Shown piece after piece: positions 9,855 to 20,424 of a DNA stretch of 64,000 bases. Source of the DNA: Pictodentalium vernedei. Lineage: Eukaryota > Mollusca > Scaphopoda > Dentaliida > Dentaliidae. The position numbers and the translations under genes are program-made. How positions within the stretch are numbered: the stretch's first letter is position 1; every line of letters starts with the position of its first letter. The stretch lies in contig CM062294.1 of the NCBI GenBank assembly GCA_031216915.1, positions 395,365,217 to 395,429,216 of the forward strand, in the 5' to 3' direction. The notes beneath the pieces are model-generated. The model was not told the origin of the DNA and searched no databases. It saw only the letters and a program-made list of their open reading frames with translations.

Positions 9855-10540
9855 CCAGGGGGCGGCGGCACGATTTTCAAAGTGTGTGTGTGGGGGGGGG
9901 GGGGGGGGGGGGGGGGGGCGATGGATAGTCGTCTGTATGACGGACCGACCATGGTTCGGCTCGTCGTACGACAATTTTAAATTCCAGAGCCCCAAAATCC
10001 GCATTTCCATGCATCTGAGCGGATATTTTGAGCTTTTGCAGGAGATGTATTTGAAATATTTCACACTTTGAGTGCCGTTAAAAAACGTCAGTAAAATTTA
10101 CAGGTGAGGTCTATTTATCAGCTTTGGTCGTAACGATCGACGCTGATAAATAGACCTCACCTGCATGCTTTACCAGACGTTAACACCTACGTTATACCGT
10201 CTGTGGATTATCTTGTCTGGGGTGGATTTGGTACTTATATGTCTGTAAGATTACGATCTATTTCAGTTAACCAATTTTTGACAGACTGTATACACTTTAG
10301 CGTTTGCTGCCACTTACTGCAAAAACTGATCCGAAATACATCGAAACTGAACCAGTACGAGAGAAATGAAAATATGGAGGAGATGGGGGAGGCTCTGGAT
10401 CAGCCACTTCTTTCACCAGTCATTGGTTGCGTTAAAATATATGAATACAAAAAAAACATGGCCCGGCAAAAAGTGTGAGGGGAGGATGATGTCCTCACCC
10501 CCCCCCCCCCCCCATCCCCCCCACCCCGGTTCCGCCGCCT
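9855..10540 (-). mobile_element. right arm of the large inverted repeat
   Basis: Reverse-oriented second copy of the 8,540-9,205 element, with its own internal hairpin at 10,105-10,165 (GGTCTATTTATCAGCTTTGG and complement). Each arm appears to be a complete short element with GGGGCGGCGG-type ends, so this is more likely two opposite insertions than one duplication event. Confidence 0.7.
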
Positions 10541-10682
10541 CTGGCATACCATTATCTCAGGAAATATTGACATTGACTCTGAATCGAATCAGAAACAGTG
10601 TTAAAAGATTTTCGTGAAATGACTAATTATTTTAGGAAAGTGAACCAAGTAATCAAGATCCCAGCCACCGCTGCAATGTCCA

Positions 10683-10790
10683 GTGTGTGGTGTGCAATGG
10701 TCTAGTGGTTTCGGTTTTAGGCGTTGGACTCCTGATTGTCAGGCGAAGCTGCCACGTCTTTCAAACACACACACAGGCCCATTCCTACCA
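10683..10790 (+). mobile_element. tRNA-like SINE head fragment
   Basis: AATGGTCTAGTGGTTT is a good box A, and GGACTCCTGATTGTCAGG is like a tRNA anticodon arm. A clear box B is missing. A related fragment with GATTGTCAGACG and a box B-like GTTCGATTCC lies at 12,815-12,860. Both are probably truncated tRNA-derived SINEs and not functional tRNA genes. Confidence 0.4.
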
Positions 10791-11114
10791 GATGAAAATT
10801 CGACCCTAGACACCCCCCCCCCCCCCCCACCCCGACAGCCACATCCCTGGATGCCTGTAGTGGATTTTAGCAACTGAACCTAAATGAAAAACTTCTTTCC
10901 TCACAACGTTTACTACATCGTCCAAAAGGTGTCGTTATCGCTGTCTTTCCCTTGGTATGAACAGCGCGCCCCTGAAATCTATCATCGAACAATACACATG
11001 CCCAGAGTACACACGTCAATGGACGACACGGCTATATGGGATTCCAGTGAGAGTGAACCTGACCTTCGTTTAAAGCGGGTGCTTGATGAAATTCGTTTTG
11101 TCGAATTGAAACTA

Positions 11115-11371
11115 CAGTACGTGGAGAGTGGATTGTAACTAAATCACGCGCGGAGTGGAGTTATCACCCAAGCTATAACTTTCAAATTTTGTACATATCG
11201 ACAAAAAACACAAGCAACATTCCAGCCAATGGACCTCCGGGTTTAACCCGGAGGTCCATTGGCTGAAACTTTGCTTGTGCCGGTTATGCTTTGCAACAAA
11301 TTTGCAATCATTGCTTGGGTGGAATCTCCACTCTGCGAGTGATTTAGTGATAATCCACTCTCCACGTACTG
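11115..11371. mobile_element. mariner/Tc1-type MITE with TA target site
   Basis: Long terminal inverted repeats start CAGTACGTGGAGAGTGGATT (right copy in reverse) and are flanked by TA on both sides (11,113 and 11,372). The centre is a perfect palindrome around CCGGGTTTAACCCGG (11,222-11,268). It has no coding capacity. A solo end of a related element lies at 33,672-33,727. Confidence 0.75.
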
Positions 11372-11375
11372 TACA

Positions 11376-13238
11376 ATGAGACAAATGTGTAATCAGAGTA
11401 AAACCAGATTTATGGAAAACTGAGGCCATAGTATACCTGTTTCCGCCAATAAAATTATGTTTAAAGTAATTTCTGGGCACCGTCTATTTTTAGCCGGATA
11501 AATGCCTGACCTGTCATATGCACAACTTCGAAAATTACTGGATATGAAAATGCTTTGACAGAGGATCAACTCAGAACAAGGTTTTTTTTGTGAATTTCAT
11601 GTCGCTGCTCGAGGAAAGTGAACCAAGTGATCAGGAGAACTTTATCTAAAATACTAGATTCCAGCCACCGTTTTTTGTCGGCGTAGTCAGGGAAGCAAAG
11701 ATGAAATTCGGGCCCATGGTTAATTCTGTAACGCCCCCCCCCCCCTTTCGAAAGTGTCGGGATACTGATGCAGATGTCGAAGGCAATTGCCATGAGTACT
11801 GATGGAACGAGCGATGATAGTGGGGTGTGTGTGGGGGGGGGGGGGGGGGAGGCGGGAGTGTGTGTGTGTGGGGGGGGGGGGGTTGTTGTCCACCAAGAAA
11901 ATTAAAGAAACTTCTGGCGGCTTTGGGGATGAAAAATCACGTTATTTCTTGACCGTCAAATGACATTTAGCAGCATGTTTCAAATATGTAAGTTCGACAG
12001 TTGGGTTAAGTTTTGGTTCAGGACATCATGAGAGCCGAAGGCCCGAGTGCTATCCTGGGCCAAAGCAATCGAGTGCGATAATTCTTAACCCATCCAAACG
12101 TTTATGGGGTTTTGTATTTATCATAAACCTTTCATGTAACAACCAATCCACACGAAAATTGACAAAATTGCAGGAAATAACACAACAAAGACTTTTCAAA
12201 TAGCTGATAAGTTTAGCACACTTCATCATTGTATGACCAGTTGTGGAAAATGTTTGTTTTGTCAAAGAACAAGCAGTCAGAATGTTATCTTTATTTTGTA
12301 TATTATATTTTTGACTCGAATCTGATTGTTTAAACATCCCGGGTAAACAAATCTAAATTAGGAACTTGGAATTTCCAAGCGATCTCCACTCTGGTGCATT
12401 CGTCCAATGATGACGTGACTTAGACGGGTTCATTCTCTGTACAAGTTGGAAACGAAATCGAGCGTGTTTTGTATCACCACATGTGCTATATAACTTTATG
12501 TTTATCGTGCAGGCAGAACAGTGGAAATCCCATGTTTTACATTAATAGGTGTGTCTGGTATGTGATAAAAATCGTTATCACTTCAAGAATCATTCAGTCA
12601 TAAATAACAAACGTTGGTCAAATGCAGAGTTCCATTCGCGAAACGTCCCCTTCTTAACTATTGGCACAGGAGACAGATCTTTGGGGGCCCAGGCCTGACC
12701 CAAGAATCCTGGACTCCTGAGCCTTTCAAAGTTCTGGGCCCTGAAGTTACTACACCGAGACCCCACACACTCCCGCTCATGGGCGCAGTTAAGTTCCAGA
12801 AGTTTTTCTTTTTTGGAGTCTTGATTGTCAGACGGGGTTGCTGATGTTCGATTCCGGGAGGGGCAGAAACCAACATTCTAAATTTCTCCAAACCATAACT
12901 GTGTCCTTCAAAATGCAGCAGTACTAATAAATTGAAACGCGGGATTCCCGCGCATCACTCTGTCAAGTATGTTGTAAAAATACGCTTTGTAACGTAGGCA
13001 TGCATGCCGATAAGCCGTAAACAAAACTAGCAACTATTTTTTTTTTTCTGCGGCATGATTGGGCCGATAGAAGACATTTCTTACTTTCCAAAGTGTGATT
13101 TACTGGGATTTCCGGGTTTGATTATAAACGATAACTTCACAAGTAAATTATGCAATCAACAATTGGATCATGTATCCGTGCGCGCAAACGAAGACGCTTT
13201 GCCGTGGATGTAATGGGGACTTCATTGTTTTTTGTTTT
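11376..13238. other. unannotated host DNA, probably intronic
   Basis: It lies within the presumed HSPA12 intron. It holds poly-G tracts (11,833-11,850 and 11,871-11,881), GT-rich simple sequence, and a tRNA-like fragment near 12,815-12,870. I see no coding sequence. Confidence 0.3.
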
Positions 13239-13433
13239 TTAACCCTTTGCCTAACATGAAAAACAGACGACATTTGCAAAAAAAATTTTTGGAATAACTA
13301 TTATTTTCATTTTTTGTGTCAAAAACATAGCTTATGACCCCTCATTGGAACGAGCTCGACGAATGAAAAGTAAATGGCGATTTTTGAGAATAGCGCTGTC
13401 CGGTTTTGGCCGTTATGTTAGGTAAAGAGTTAA
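13239..13433. mobile_element. TTAA-flanked hairpin MITE (shortened copy)
   Basis: It begins TTAACCCTTTGCCTAACATG and ends GTTAGGTAAAGAGTTAA. The central palindrome is half deleted (GGAACGAGCTCGACGAATG). The TTAA flanks and CCC/GGG ends point to a piggyBac-type non-autonomous element. Confidence 0.75.
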
Positions 13434-13470
13434 ATAATATAATTATCGTTAATAATGAAAAGTAATAAAC

Positions 13471-13609
13471 AGAGTAATCGCTTGACTGGACTGGTTACGT
13501 GAAATAATTCATTCGAGGCGAGGGACTATATTGTAAAACACTCGTGCGACAACCTCCCTCACCTCTCATGAATTACTTCACGTAACCAGTCCAGTCAAGC
13601 GATTACTCT
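13471..13609. repeat. foldback element with ~45-bp arms
   Basis: AGAGTAATCGCTTGACTGGA...and its exact complement (TCCAGTCAAGCGATTACTCT) bracket a ~50-bp loop. This gives one long hairpin, the form of a MITE or a replication-derived inverted repeat. No coding capacity. Confidence 0.7.
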
Positions 13610-14293
13610 CTATTTATTTGCAAACCATTCGTGGAGAACATGAGTAACGCGATTCGAAGAATATACGAATCAGGAAGCCGATTTGATGACGATCCCAAAT
13701 AGAATCTTTGAAGCTTCGCATGGGGGCCCTAACACATCGCCCAGTGTAATCTTGACATCAAAACATTACCACGAATTCTAAAAATAATTCTTTAATGGTA
13801 TCGTATTAGGGACGTTTTGGTGGTGGGGGTGGACTTCCATCTTTCGTCAAAATCGCAAAAGTTGGAAATTGAAAGCCCTAAATTGGAGAAAAGTTGTAAA
13901 TTCCTAACAGGGTGATAGTGGAATTTTCCCAAACATATCTAGAATTTGGCTTAAATATGGAATTTTCAGTAGACTTGAAAGTAGTAAAGACCTGTAAATA
14001 TTGATTGAGAAGTAGTAACAATCCCTCAAATATTGATCTGTAGATGGAATTTGTGACTATCGAAAGCTTCAGCAGAATATTTACAGCTGGGGGGGGGGGG
14101 GGGGTATACAATACAAATGGAATTCCGCATCTTAAAACCTCAAGGTGGTGTGGTGGGGGGTTAATGGAATATACCACTTGTTGTAAATTATGTAGTGGTA
14201 GCCGGATTTTTGCCTGTAGGGGTGCAATTGAAAATTTAGAGGTGGACACCCCCTACCCCAACAAAGACTCCCAAAACACGTCTCGTATCTTAC

Positions 14294-14600
14294 CTCTGAG
14301 TAATCCAGCATCATTTTGAACTGCTGAAAAAAATAATAGGATCTATGCTGGTCGTTTGCACAAAGTTCAGCATAGTTCTCTTCTGCTTCGTAACCAAAAG
14401 AGTTCATCGTCTTATCTGCATTGAACAGCACACATGTTGGAGCCTTGTGTGATATTATTCGTCCACCAGCCCACTCATTAGTTATGATAGTGGGTGGGTT
14501 TTTCTCGAGATCACATTTGAAACCATAGGCATACCCAGAATAGGCAGTACCAAAATCTATTGCAGCTGTAATTAATTTACTTTTCTTCATAGCCGTTACC
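14294..14600 (-). CDS. HSPA12-type HSP70 gene, first coding exon
   Basis: On the minus strand a TTTATTTTTCAG acceptor precedes GGTAACGGCT and then ATG; the exon ends GATTACTCAGAG before GTAAGA. It encodes ~99 residues beginning MKKSKLITAAIDFGTAYSGY, the phosphate-1 motif of the HSP70/actin ATPase fold in HSPA12 style (AIDFGT.YSGYA). It continues TNEWAGGRIISHKAPTCVLF and FGYEAEENYAEL and ends QQFKMMLDYSE. This fits the N-terminus of HSPA12-like proteins closely and joins in phase to the exon at 9,531-9,749. The acceptor before the ATG implies a separate 5' untranslated exon further right. Ligand specificity cannot be told from this part. Confidence 0.8.
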
Positions 14601-14639
14601 CTGAAAAATAAATAAAATACATACAATACTAGTGTCCAG

Positions 14640-14950
14640 GCGCAAAGCTAGGATTCTGTTGTCCAGCGTGTGTCGTCTCGAGATCACATTTGAAACCATA
14701 GGCGTACCCAGAAAAGATAGTACCAAATTCTAATGCAGCTGTAATTAATTTACTTTTCTTCACAGCCGTCACCCTGAAAAATAAATAAAATACATTTTGG
14801 GGGTGGGGGTGGGGGTGATATTTGAAAGGCCGTTGTATGGAGCCATCCCTAGTCCTAACTTGTAAATTTTCAAAATTTAGTGCTCAAAGAGCGAATTTAC
14901 TTTTCTTCACAGCCGTCACCCTCGAATATACATGCAATACTAGTGTCCAG
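14640..14950 (-). pseudogene. partial tandem copies of the HSPA12 first coding exon
   Basis: A ~120-base segment (14,675-14,795) repeats the 5' half of the exon, including the splice acceptor. It carries substitutions (the DFGTAYSG motif is changed) and a lost start codon (ATG to GTG). A third, shorter trace (14,895-14,945) again matches the acceptor side. It ends before the exon's second half, so these are non-functional duplicates. Confidence 0.6.
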
Positions 14951-14964
14951 GCGCATAGCCAGGA

Positions 14965-15040
14965 TTCCTTGCACAATCCTTACCCAAGGTCATCGTACCG
15001 TCAGAATGGAATGGGTACTTCAGCGTGTTCGCTGGACTAA
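14965..15040 (+). pseudogene. short fragment of a Tc1-like transposase
   Basis: Closely matches 15,652-15,722 within the larger Tc1 relic next door (shared CAATCCTTACCCAA, then CGTACC, then TCAGAATGGA). It is an extra, detached piece of the same family lying upstream. Confidence 0.55.
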
Positions 15041-15343
15041 ACGAATAGAAAAATAGAATCAAATATATATACTGAGTCCAAAATAAAGTATAACAGAAAC
15101 AAATTTTTAAAAAATAGCATAAATGATGAAATATAATAGTTCTAATGTTGCATGTTTGTGGACAAGAAGTCGTGCGAAGAGTTTAATGACATGTTGTTGT
15201 CCACCCAACCGTATACACTTTTGCTGCAGGATTTCAAAATAGCACGTGCTACCCGAGAATGTCAAATTGAATGGGTGATCGACGATTTTCTTTTTGTTAA
15301 ATTGTGCTAGAGAGCCTGGGTTATTGAGAAAACACGCTAGTTT

Positions 15344-16340
15344 TTGTCTTCCGAAATTTTAAAAAATGCCAAGTTTAACCCGAAAATCAGACGTTGCGTG
15401 CCATTGGTATGCATGAGGCTGGGATACCTCCAGATGAGCTCTCTACTGAGTTCGGAGTCACTGTGGCCACTATTTACCGTCTCATTTGAAAGGTATAGAA
15501 CCACTGGATTTACCGCCTACCGACCGCGTTCAGGTCGACCAAGAGTTATGACCCTTGCACAAGACCGACAAACTAACAATAGAATCAGTGCACAAACTGT
15601 CCCCAACAGACTCGCTGAACACGGCAACCGCAGTAGGCGTCCATACCACGGACCAATCCTTACCCAACGTCATCGTACCATCAGAATGGAGTGGGTACGT
15701 CAGTGTGTTCGCTGGGCTGAGCAGCGCTGGAGCGCAGTTCTTTTTAGTGATGAATCACGATTTTGTCTACGGCGCTCTGATGGTAGGGCAAAAGTGTATC
15801 GCCGACGAGGAGAACGGTTTTCTAATGCTTGCGTGCGACCGTTTCGGCGGAAGTAGTGAAATGATTTGGGCAGGAAATTCCTTGCACCATCGAACGCAGT
15901 TGATCTTCATCGATGGTAATCTGAATGGACAGCGATATAGGGGCTAAATTCTTAACGCTGTTGTTGTCCCGTTGTTCAACGCTAACGTCGGATTGTAGTT
16001 ATTCCAGCAAGACAATGGCCGATGTCAAGTGGCGCTCATTTGTCGTGACTTTCTTGATGAGCAGAGCATCGAACTCCTTCCCTGGCCACAACTTTCGCCA
16101 GATTTGTCGCCATTCGAGCATCTTTGGGATCAATTGTACCGTAGGGTACGACTTCATAATCTTCAGACGTTAGGCGATTTACGTAAAGCTCTGAGGCAGG
16201 AGTGGAACGCAACACCACAGGGTGACATCCAGAGACTTATCGATGCGCCGTTGATTTCTTGCCATCCAAGAGGCAAACGGATGGACATACACGCTATTGT
16301 CTGCATGTGTGAACTTTTCATTTCACCCCATGTCTGAATT
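15344..16340 (+). pseudogene. Tc1/mariner (DD34E-type) transposase relic
   Basis: Fragments in three frames add up to most of a ~340-residue Tc1-like transposase. They include a DNA-binding region (RPRSGRPRV), then ILTQRHRTIRMEWVRQCVRW, SDESRF with the first catalytic Asp, HDRF-like VRPF, QDN with the second Asp, and SPDLSPFEHLWDQL with the third acidic residue (Glu). At least two frameshifts and several substitutions break it. Terminal inverted repeats were not found. It lies upstream of the HSPA12 exon pair and of endogenous virus copy B, and is inactive. Confidence 0.8.
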
Positions 16341-17453
16341 GCGACGTCCTGACGTGACGCTGGCAACAGTAAGAACATGAATTTATGCAAATGCATAAAG
16401 CTAGACCCGAAATATGAATTTACAATAATTTGTTTGGGATTTAAAGTCCATAATACTAAAAAAATTGCTCCTCAGAGTTTATTATACTTTCTTTTTTGCC
16501 TCAGTATATATGTTGTTTTTTACCCTCAAATAAAAAATAATATATATATTATTATTAAAAAATAGGAAAAAAAGAAACAGATAATAAATAATATCTAAAA
16601 AAAACCCCTCCAAAATATTAAAAGCATGTCATTTTTAAAGATCAAAGATCCCAAGGAGAAAGCGGAGAATATGGAGAGAGATCTTCTGCATGATAAGTTT
16701 CTCAGAGATGTCTTCTACGGGGCGTGTACCTATCTCGTGGATTAACGCATTCATATAGCAAGTAGTGAGTGATGCCGTGTTGCATTTCAAAGGGATTGGT
16801 CGAGGCGCACACCAGTTACACCGCAGAACACAAAGATGCCATAGTCCTGATGTTTTGTGTCGGTCTTGGAAAAGCTCGACGAGAACGAGGTGATATATTG
16901 GTGGAAGAAAATGATCGCGTGTCGAGGGCATCTGAGGCCTTTGGAGTTCGAAATTTAGGAATTTCGGAAAATGTCGAGAGATTTCACGAATTTTGATCGA
17001 GGAAGTATTTTGCATTTATTACTGGATAGAGAATATTCAACTCAGATCTTGTGGAGGAAAAAAACATCAATAAATTAAAATATGAAAAAATGGATTATTC
17101 AAAATATAAGTATCAAAATACGATGATGGAATATTATAGAAAAGGGCATAAAAAAATCTTCCAAAGACTAAGGAAAAATATTTTACTGAGACTTCTCCTG
17201 AATGTATTTGCATAAATGAGTGTGATGGTACGTATCATCACACCCGATTTTGATTAGTTAATTAAAGAAGAGAGACTGGAATGATTTTGTATCCAATTCG
17301 AGAGAAGGAGATAAAGACAAAAAATACTTTAATTTCTTTTTTTAATTTTGTATTTTTTTTAAACTAAAAAATCGATATTATAAACATTTATTAACGAAAA
17401 TAAAAAAAAGAAGTTTTAAATTTCTTTACAGTTTTTTTTTTTTACCTTCTTTT
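16341..17453. other. AT-rich region left of virus copy B
   Basis: Mostly A/T-rich with no clear gene. A short plus-strand ORF at 16,627-16,746 starts MSFLKIKDPKEKAENMERD, which resembles the N-terminal pattern of the 303-residue accessory protein family, then stops. It may be an isolated fragment of a third viral copy. The left end of copy B is somewhere in here; no terminal repeat was recognised. Confidence 0.3.
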
Positions 17454-18125
17454 TTACAAAGTCATATCTTTTATTTGAGAGTGAGCTGTCTCGTTCCCCT
17501 CTTCATTTTTGTGTAGATGCTCGATGACCATATCTGCTTTCATAAACTTTTCCTCATTTTTCAGAGCTTCTTTTCTGAGTCGATCTATGACACCTTTATC
17601 GATTTTCAGATATATCTTTTGAGTCGAACTATGACACCTTTATCGATTTTCAGATATATCTTTTGAGTCGATCTATGAAACCTTTATCGATTTTCAGATA
17701 TATCTTTTGAGTCTATCTATGACACCTTTATCGATTTTCAGATATATCTTTTGAGTCGATCTATGACACCTTTATCGATTTTCAGATATATCTTTTGAGT
17801 CTATCTATGACACCTTTATCGACTTTCAGATATATCTTTTGAGTCGATCCATGACACCTTTATCGATTTTCAGATATATCTTGTTTTTGCCGTCGAAATT
17901 TATCTCTTCTTCCTTCAGGAGACTGCAACACAAATTTTCAAAATCTGAAAATAGATCGACTTGATCTTCATTCAGAATTAATCCCATTCTATGATTATAG
18001 TATTTATATTCAAACTTTGTCACCTCGACATCTTTCAATTGAATTCGGTTAGGTTTCAAATAAGAAGCTTTACTACCATTGAATGAGACTATTCTTTTCA
18101 ATTCGATTTTTCTTGCCATTGCCAT
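17454..18125 (-). pseudogene. unidentified gene of virus copy B, broken by a 44-bp tandem array
   Basis: Starting at 18125 (MAMARKIELKRIVSFNGSK) it runs intact for ~95 codons through KNKIYLKIDKGVMDR into a tandem array (17,577-17,880). Its 44-base period shifts the frame at each copy, so the ORF stops at 17,826. Beyond the array the original frame resumes (about 17,580 down to 17,454) and ends in a charged tail with HLHKNEEGNETAHSQ and a TAA. It is a basic, lysine-rich protein with no family I recognise. Divergent from the SAP-like and polymerase genes to its right, it probably belongs to the early/replication side of the element. Confidence 0.5.
17577..17884. repeat. 44-bp tandem repeat, 7 copies
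   Basis: Unit of the form GAGTCGATCTATGACACC + TTTATCGATTTTCAGATA + TATCTTTT, starting at 17,577 and repeating every 44 bases with few substitutions (for example CTATCT, GAACTA). It sits inside the minus-strand gene and, not being a multiple of three, destroys its frame. The array arose after the gene was already part of the element. Confidence 0.9.
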
Positions 18126-18291
18126 TTCTTTTCTTTTTTTTTTTTTTTTGATTAATTTGAATTTTTTTTTATTTCGTACATATGTGAAAAAGATTTTTTT
18201 TGACTGATTTTAACTTTTTTTTATTTTTCTTTCAGTTGGAATTGGAAATAAAACAAATTAACAATTAAAACAATTTTTAATAATTTTAAAA

Positions 18292-18534
18292 ATGGCATAT
18301 TTATTAGAATCGTGCAGTCTAGCTCAATTGAAAAGTTACATGAGGAATCTCGGCATTGCAAAATCGTCGAGTTGAGGAACCAAACCACAAATGATCGAAG
18401 TCTTACGAATTACAATCAGTAAGAAAAGGGTACGTGAATTAAAATCGAGAGCATGCGAGATGGGTTTGAAATGCGCTCGTTCAATGGAGAGACAGACTCG
18501 AGTTGATATACTATTTGCTCACTTGAGGGGTTGA
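18292..18534 (+). pseudogene. small SAP-like DNA-binding protein of virus copy B, with an internal stop
   Basis: An 81-codon frame begins MAYLLESCSLAQLKSYMRNL and has one in-frame TGA at 18,373. The pattern leucine-x6-LKSYMRNLGI...KPQMIEVLR fits a SAP motif (helix-loop-helix, binds DNA). A second similar motif follows (RVRELKSRACEMGLKC...RVDILFAHL). Small SAP-like proteins occur in DNA viruses and Polinton-like elements. It lies directly upstream of the polymerase gene on the same strand. The match to SAP is by pattern only, and the stop suggests decay. Confidence 0.45.
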
Positions 18535-18612
18535 GAATGTAAATCAAATGGGCGGAAATACGGAGAGAGAATGAAAAAAAACCAATTCGATTCAGTTGGC
18601 GACAGTGTTAAC

Positions 18613-18722
18613 CAGAGGCTCTAAAGTTCTAACGTTAATGGTCGACAGATGACGGACGATGGGCGCCGGACGCCAAGTGATGGCAATAGCTCCCACTGAC
18701 TTGCAGTCAGGTGAGCTAATAA
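18613..18722 (+). mobile_element. head-to-tail remnant of a bivalve-type tandem-repeat element
   Basis: It starts CAGAGGCTCTAAAG, like the head of the larger element at 46,543 (CTAGAGGCTCTACAG). It ends GGACGCCAAGTGATGGCAAT...GGTGAGCTAA, like the tails at 49,100-49,208. The tandem-repeat body is absent, so this is probably an internally deleted or minimal copy inserted between the SAP-like and polymerase genes. Confidence 0.5.
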
Positions 18723-19461
18723 AAACGAGAAAAACGGATCATATAACCAATATCGTAAAAGCAGCGATGGTCGAACGAGAAAAAAAATGATGACATATAA
18801 TAAATCATAGCTAAAGCCTTTGCAAACAATTGTTGCCCACTCCCAAAACACGAGAGAACGCTGTCAATGGATTTTTCAAAATGTTTGACGTTCAGGGTAT
18901 GAAAAAAGTTCATTCCAAAAATTTCTTGAATGAGATAAAACCTGGTGTGTTGGATTTATTTCGTAGGATGCTAGGCGTTTGAATTAAAACGAAAAAAAGT
19001 AATGAAGTGTAGGATCGAGAAGATCGATCTGACCATGGGTAAAGTCGAGGAAAAAATGGCTTATTTTCAATCTCACAAAGACTGTGACTGAAAAGTTCTT
19101 CAATGTCTGATATGTTTGATGACATGAAAGAAAAGATAATACAATCTTTGTTGCAGTATCAAAAATGAAGATAGCAATTGTAGATTCGGAGAAATATTGA
19201 ATCTAGAAATTCACACTGACAAGTACGATCCACTGCGAACTTCTTTGTACATAAAATTGCCATATTGTTTTTTCTTGGGGGGGGGGGGGGAAGCTGAGAT
19301 CAACGTGGAAAGTAAAGAGTGCAGTCAATGCTTCAAATGGGCTGTCACGTCTGTCTTATATCCCGTAGATAAGAACACAAATAGAATATTAGAGTATGTG
19401 GAGACTTCTAAGAATTTAGATTTATCGGGAATGAATTTTCCAACATGGCTATGTGACATAG

Positions 19462-19532
19462 CGTCGCCTGAGTGCTAGAATATCCTATGTCCCATTGGGA
19501 ACATAGAACATTCTAGCACTCCGGCGATGATA
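19462..19532. repeat. imperfect hairpin inside PolB
   Basis: GAGTGCTAGAAT...CTATGT and its near complement flank CCCATTGGG. It interrupts the polymerase reading just after FPTWLCDIA and may be a small foldback insertion. No target duplication resolved. Confidence 0.45.
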
Positions 19533-19630
19533 GATCATTTAAAAAATCGAAATCTCATGATCGCCGTCAATTTTGTGGGATATAACGATCAAAAAAAAAA
19601 TTCCTCTGAGATTGAGTTCTTGAAAAAATC

Positions 19631-19879
19631 TTAACCCTTTACCCAACGAATAGCCTGAATCCGCCCGCGTAATATGGAAATTCAGCAGTTGAAAAAATAT
19701 TACTTTTCAAAAACTTTCAACAAAACCATATCATGTGACCCCTTGTTGGAACGAGCTCGTTGAGCTCGTTCCAACGAGGGGTCACATGATATGGTTTTGT
19801 TGAATTTGTTTGAAAAATTTGAAAAAATGATATTTAAAATAGTAAATTTTGATATCGTCTGCGTTGGGTAAAGGGTTAA
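19631..19879. mobile_element. TTAA-flanked hairpin MITE inserted in PolB (subfamily 2)
   Basis: TTAA-CCCTTTACCCAACG at the left and CGTTGGGTAAAGGG-TTAA at the right, 241 bp between target sites. The long central palindrome is built on CCATATCATGTGACCCC and GGAACGAGCTCGT. Viral coding resumes right after it (EDDNEHYCW), so the insertion postdates the virus. A sister copy of this subfamily lies at 45,050. Confidence 0.85.
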
Positions 19880-20424
19880 GAAAAGCAAGCATCAATTTAT
19901 TAATTTCGGAAGATGACAATGAACATTACTGTTGGATCAAGATCATGAATCAGTTATTGGCGGAAATCCAGACTAGCAGTCACCATGGAGAGGGATATAT
20001 CTGTTTCAACTGTCTGAATTCCTTCCAAAGCAGAGAATCGCTGCAATATCACGAGGAGTATTGCAACTCAAATCAATGCGTTGTCATCAGCATGCCCAAG
20101 CCTGAGACTCACATCAAATTCACACATCACAACATTAGACTGAGGACACCTTTCATGGTGTACGTCAATTTTGAATGTTTCTTTGTGAGGATAAGTTTGT
20201 GTGAGCTCGACGGTCGTTAGAGGTACACCCAAAAATATCGGAAGCATATACCGTCTGGATGTTTTTTCTAAGATATTCTTTCTTTGATCGACATTCTTCG
20301 GGCCTACACAAATACACGAAAGAATCGCAGGATGACGACGTGGCTCAAAAGTTTGTGAAAGATTTGGAATCTCAAATCAAAACATTATACAAGCAATTGA
20401 AGACTCCTCTGAAGATGATCAAGC

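Noticed and set aside
10683..12870. Functional tRNA genes
   Set aside because: Box A- and box B-like words are present, but no full cloverleaf and no terminator in the right place; better explained as SINE heads.
17577..17884. Regular 44-bp repeats, possible CRISPR array
   Set aside because: There are no unique spacers; units abut directly, contain coding sequence of the surrounding gene, and the genome is eukaryotic.
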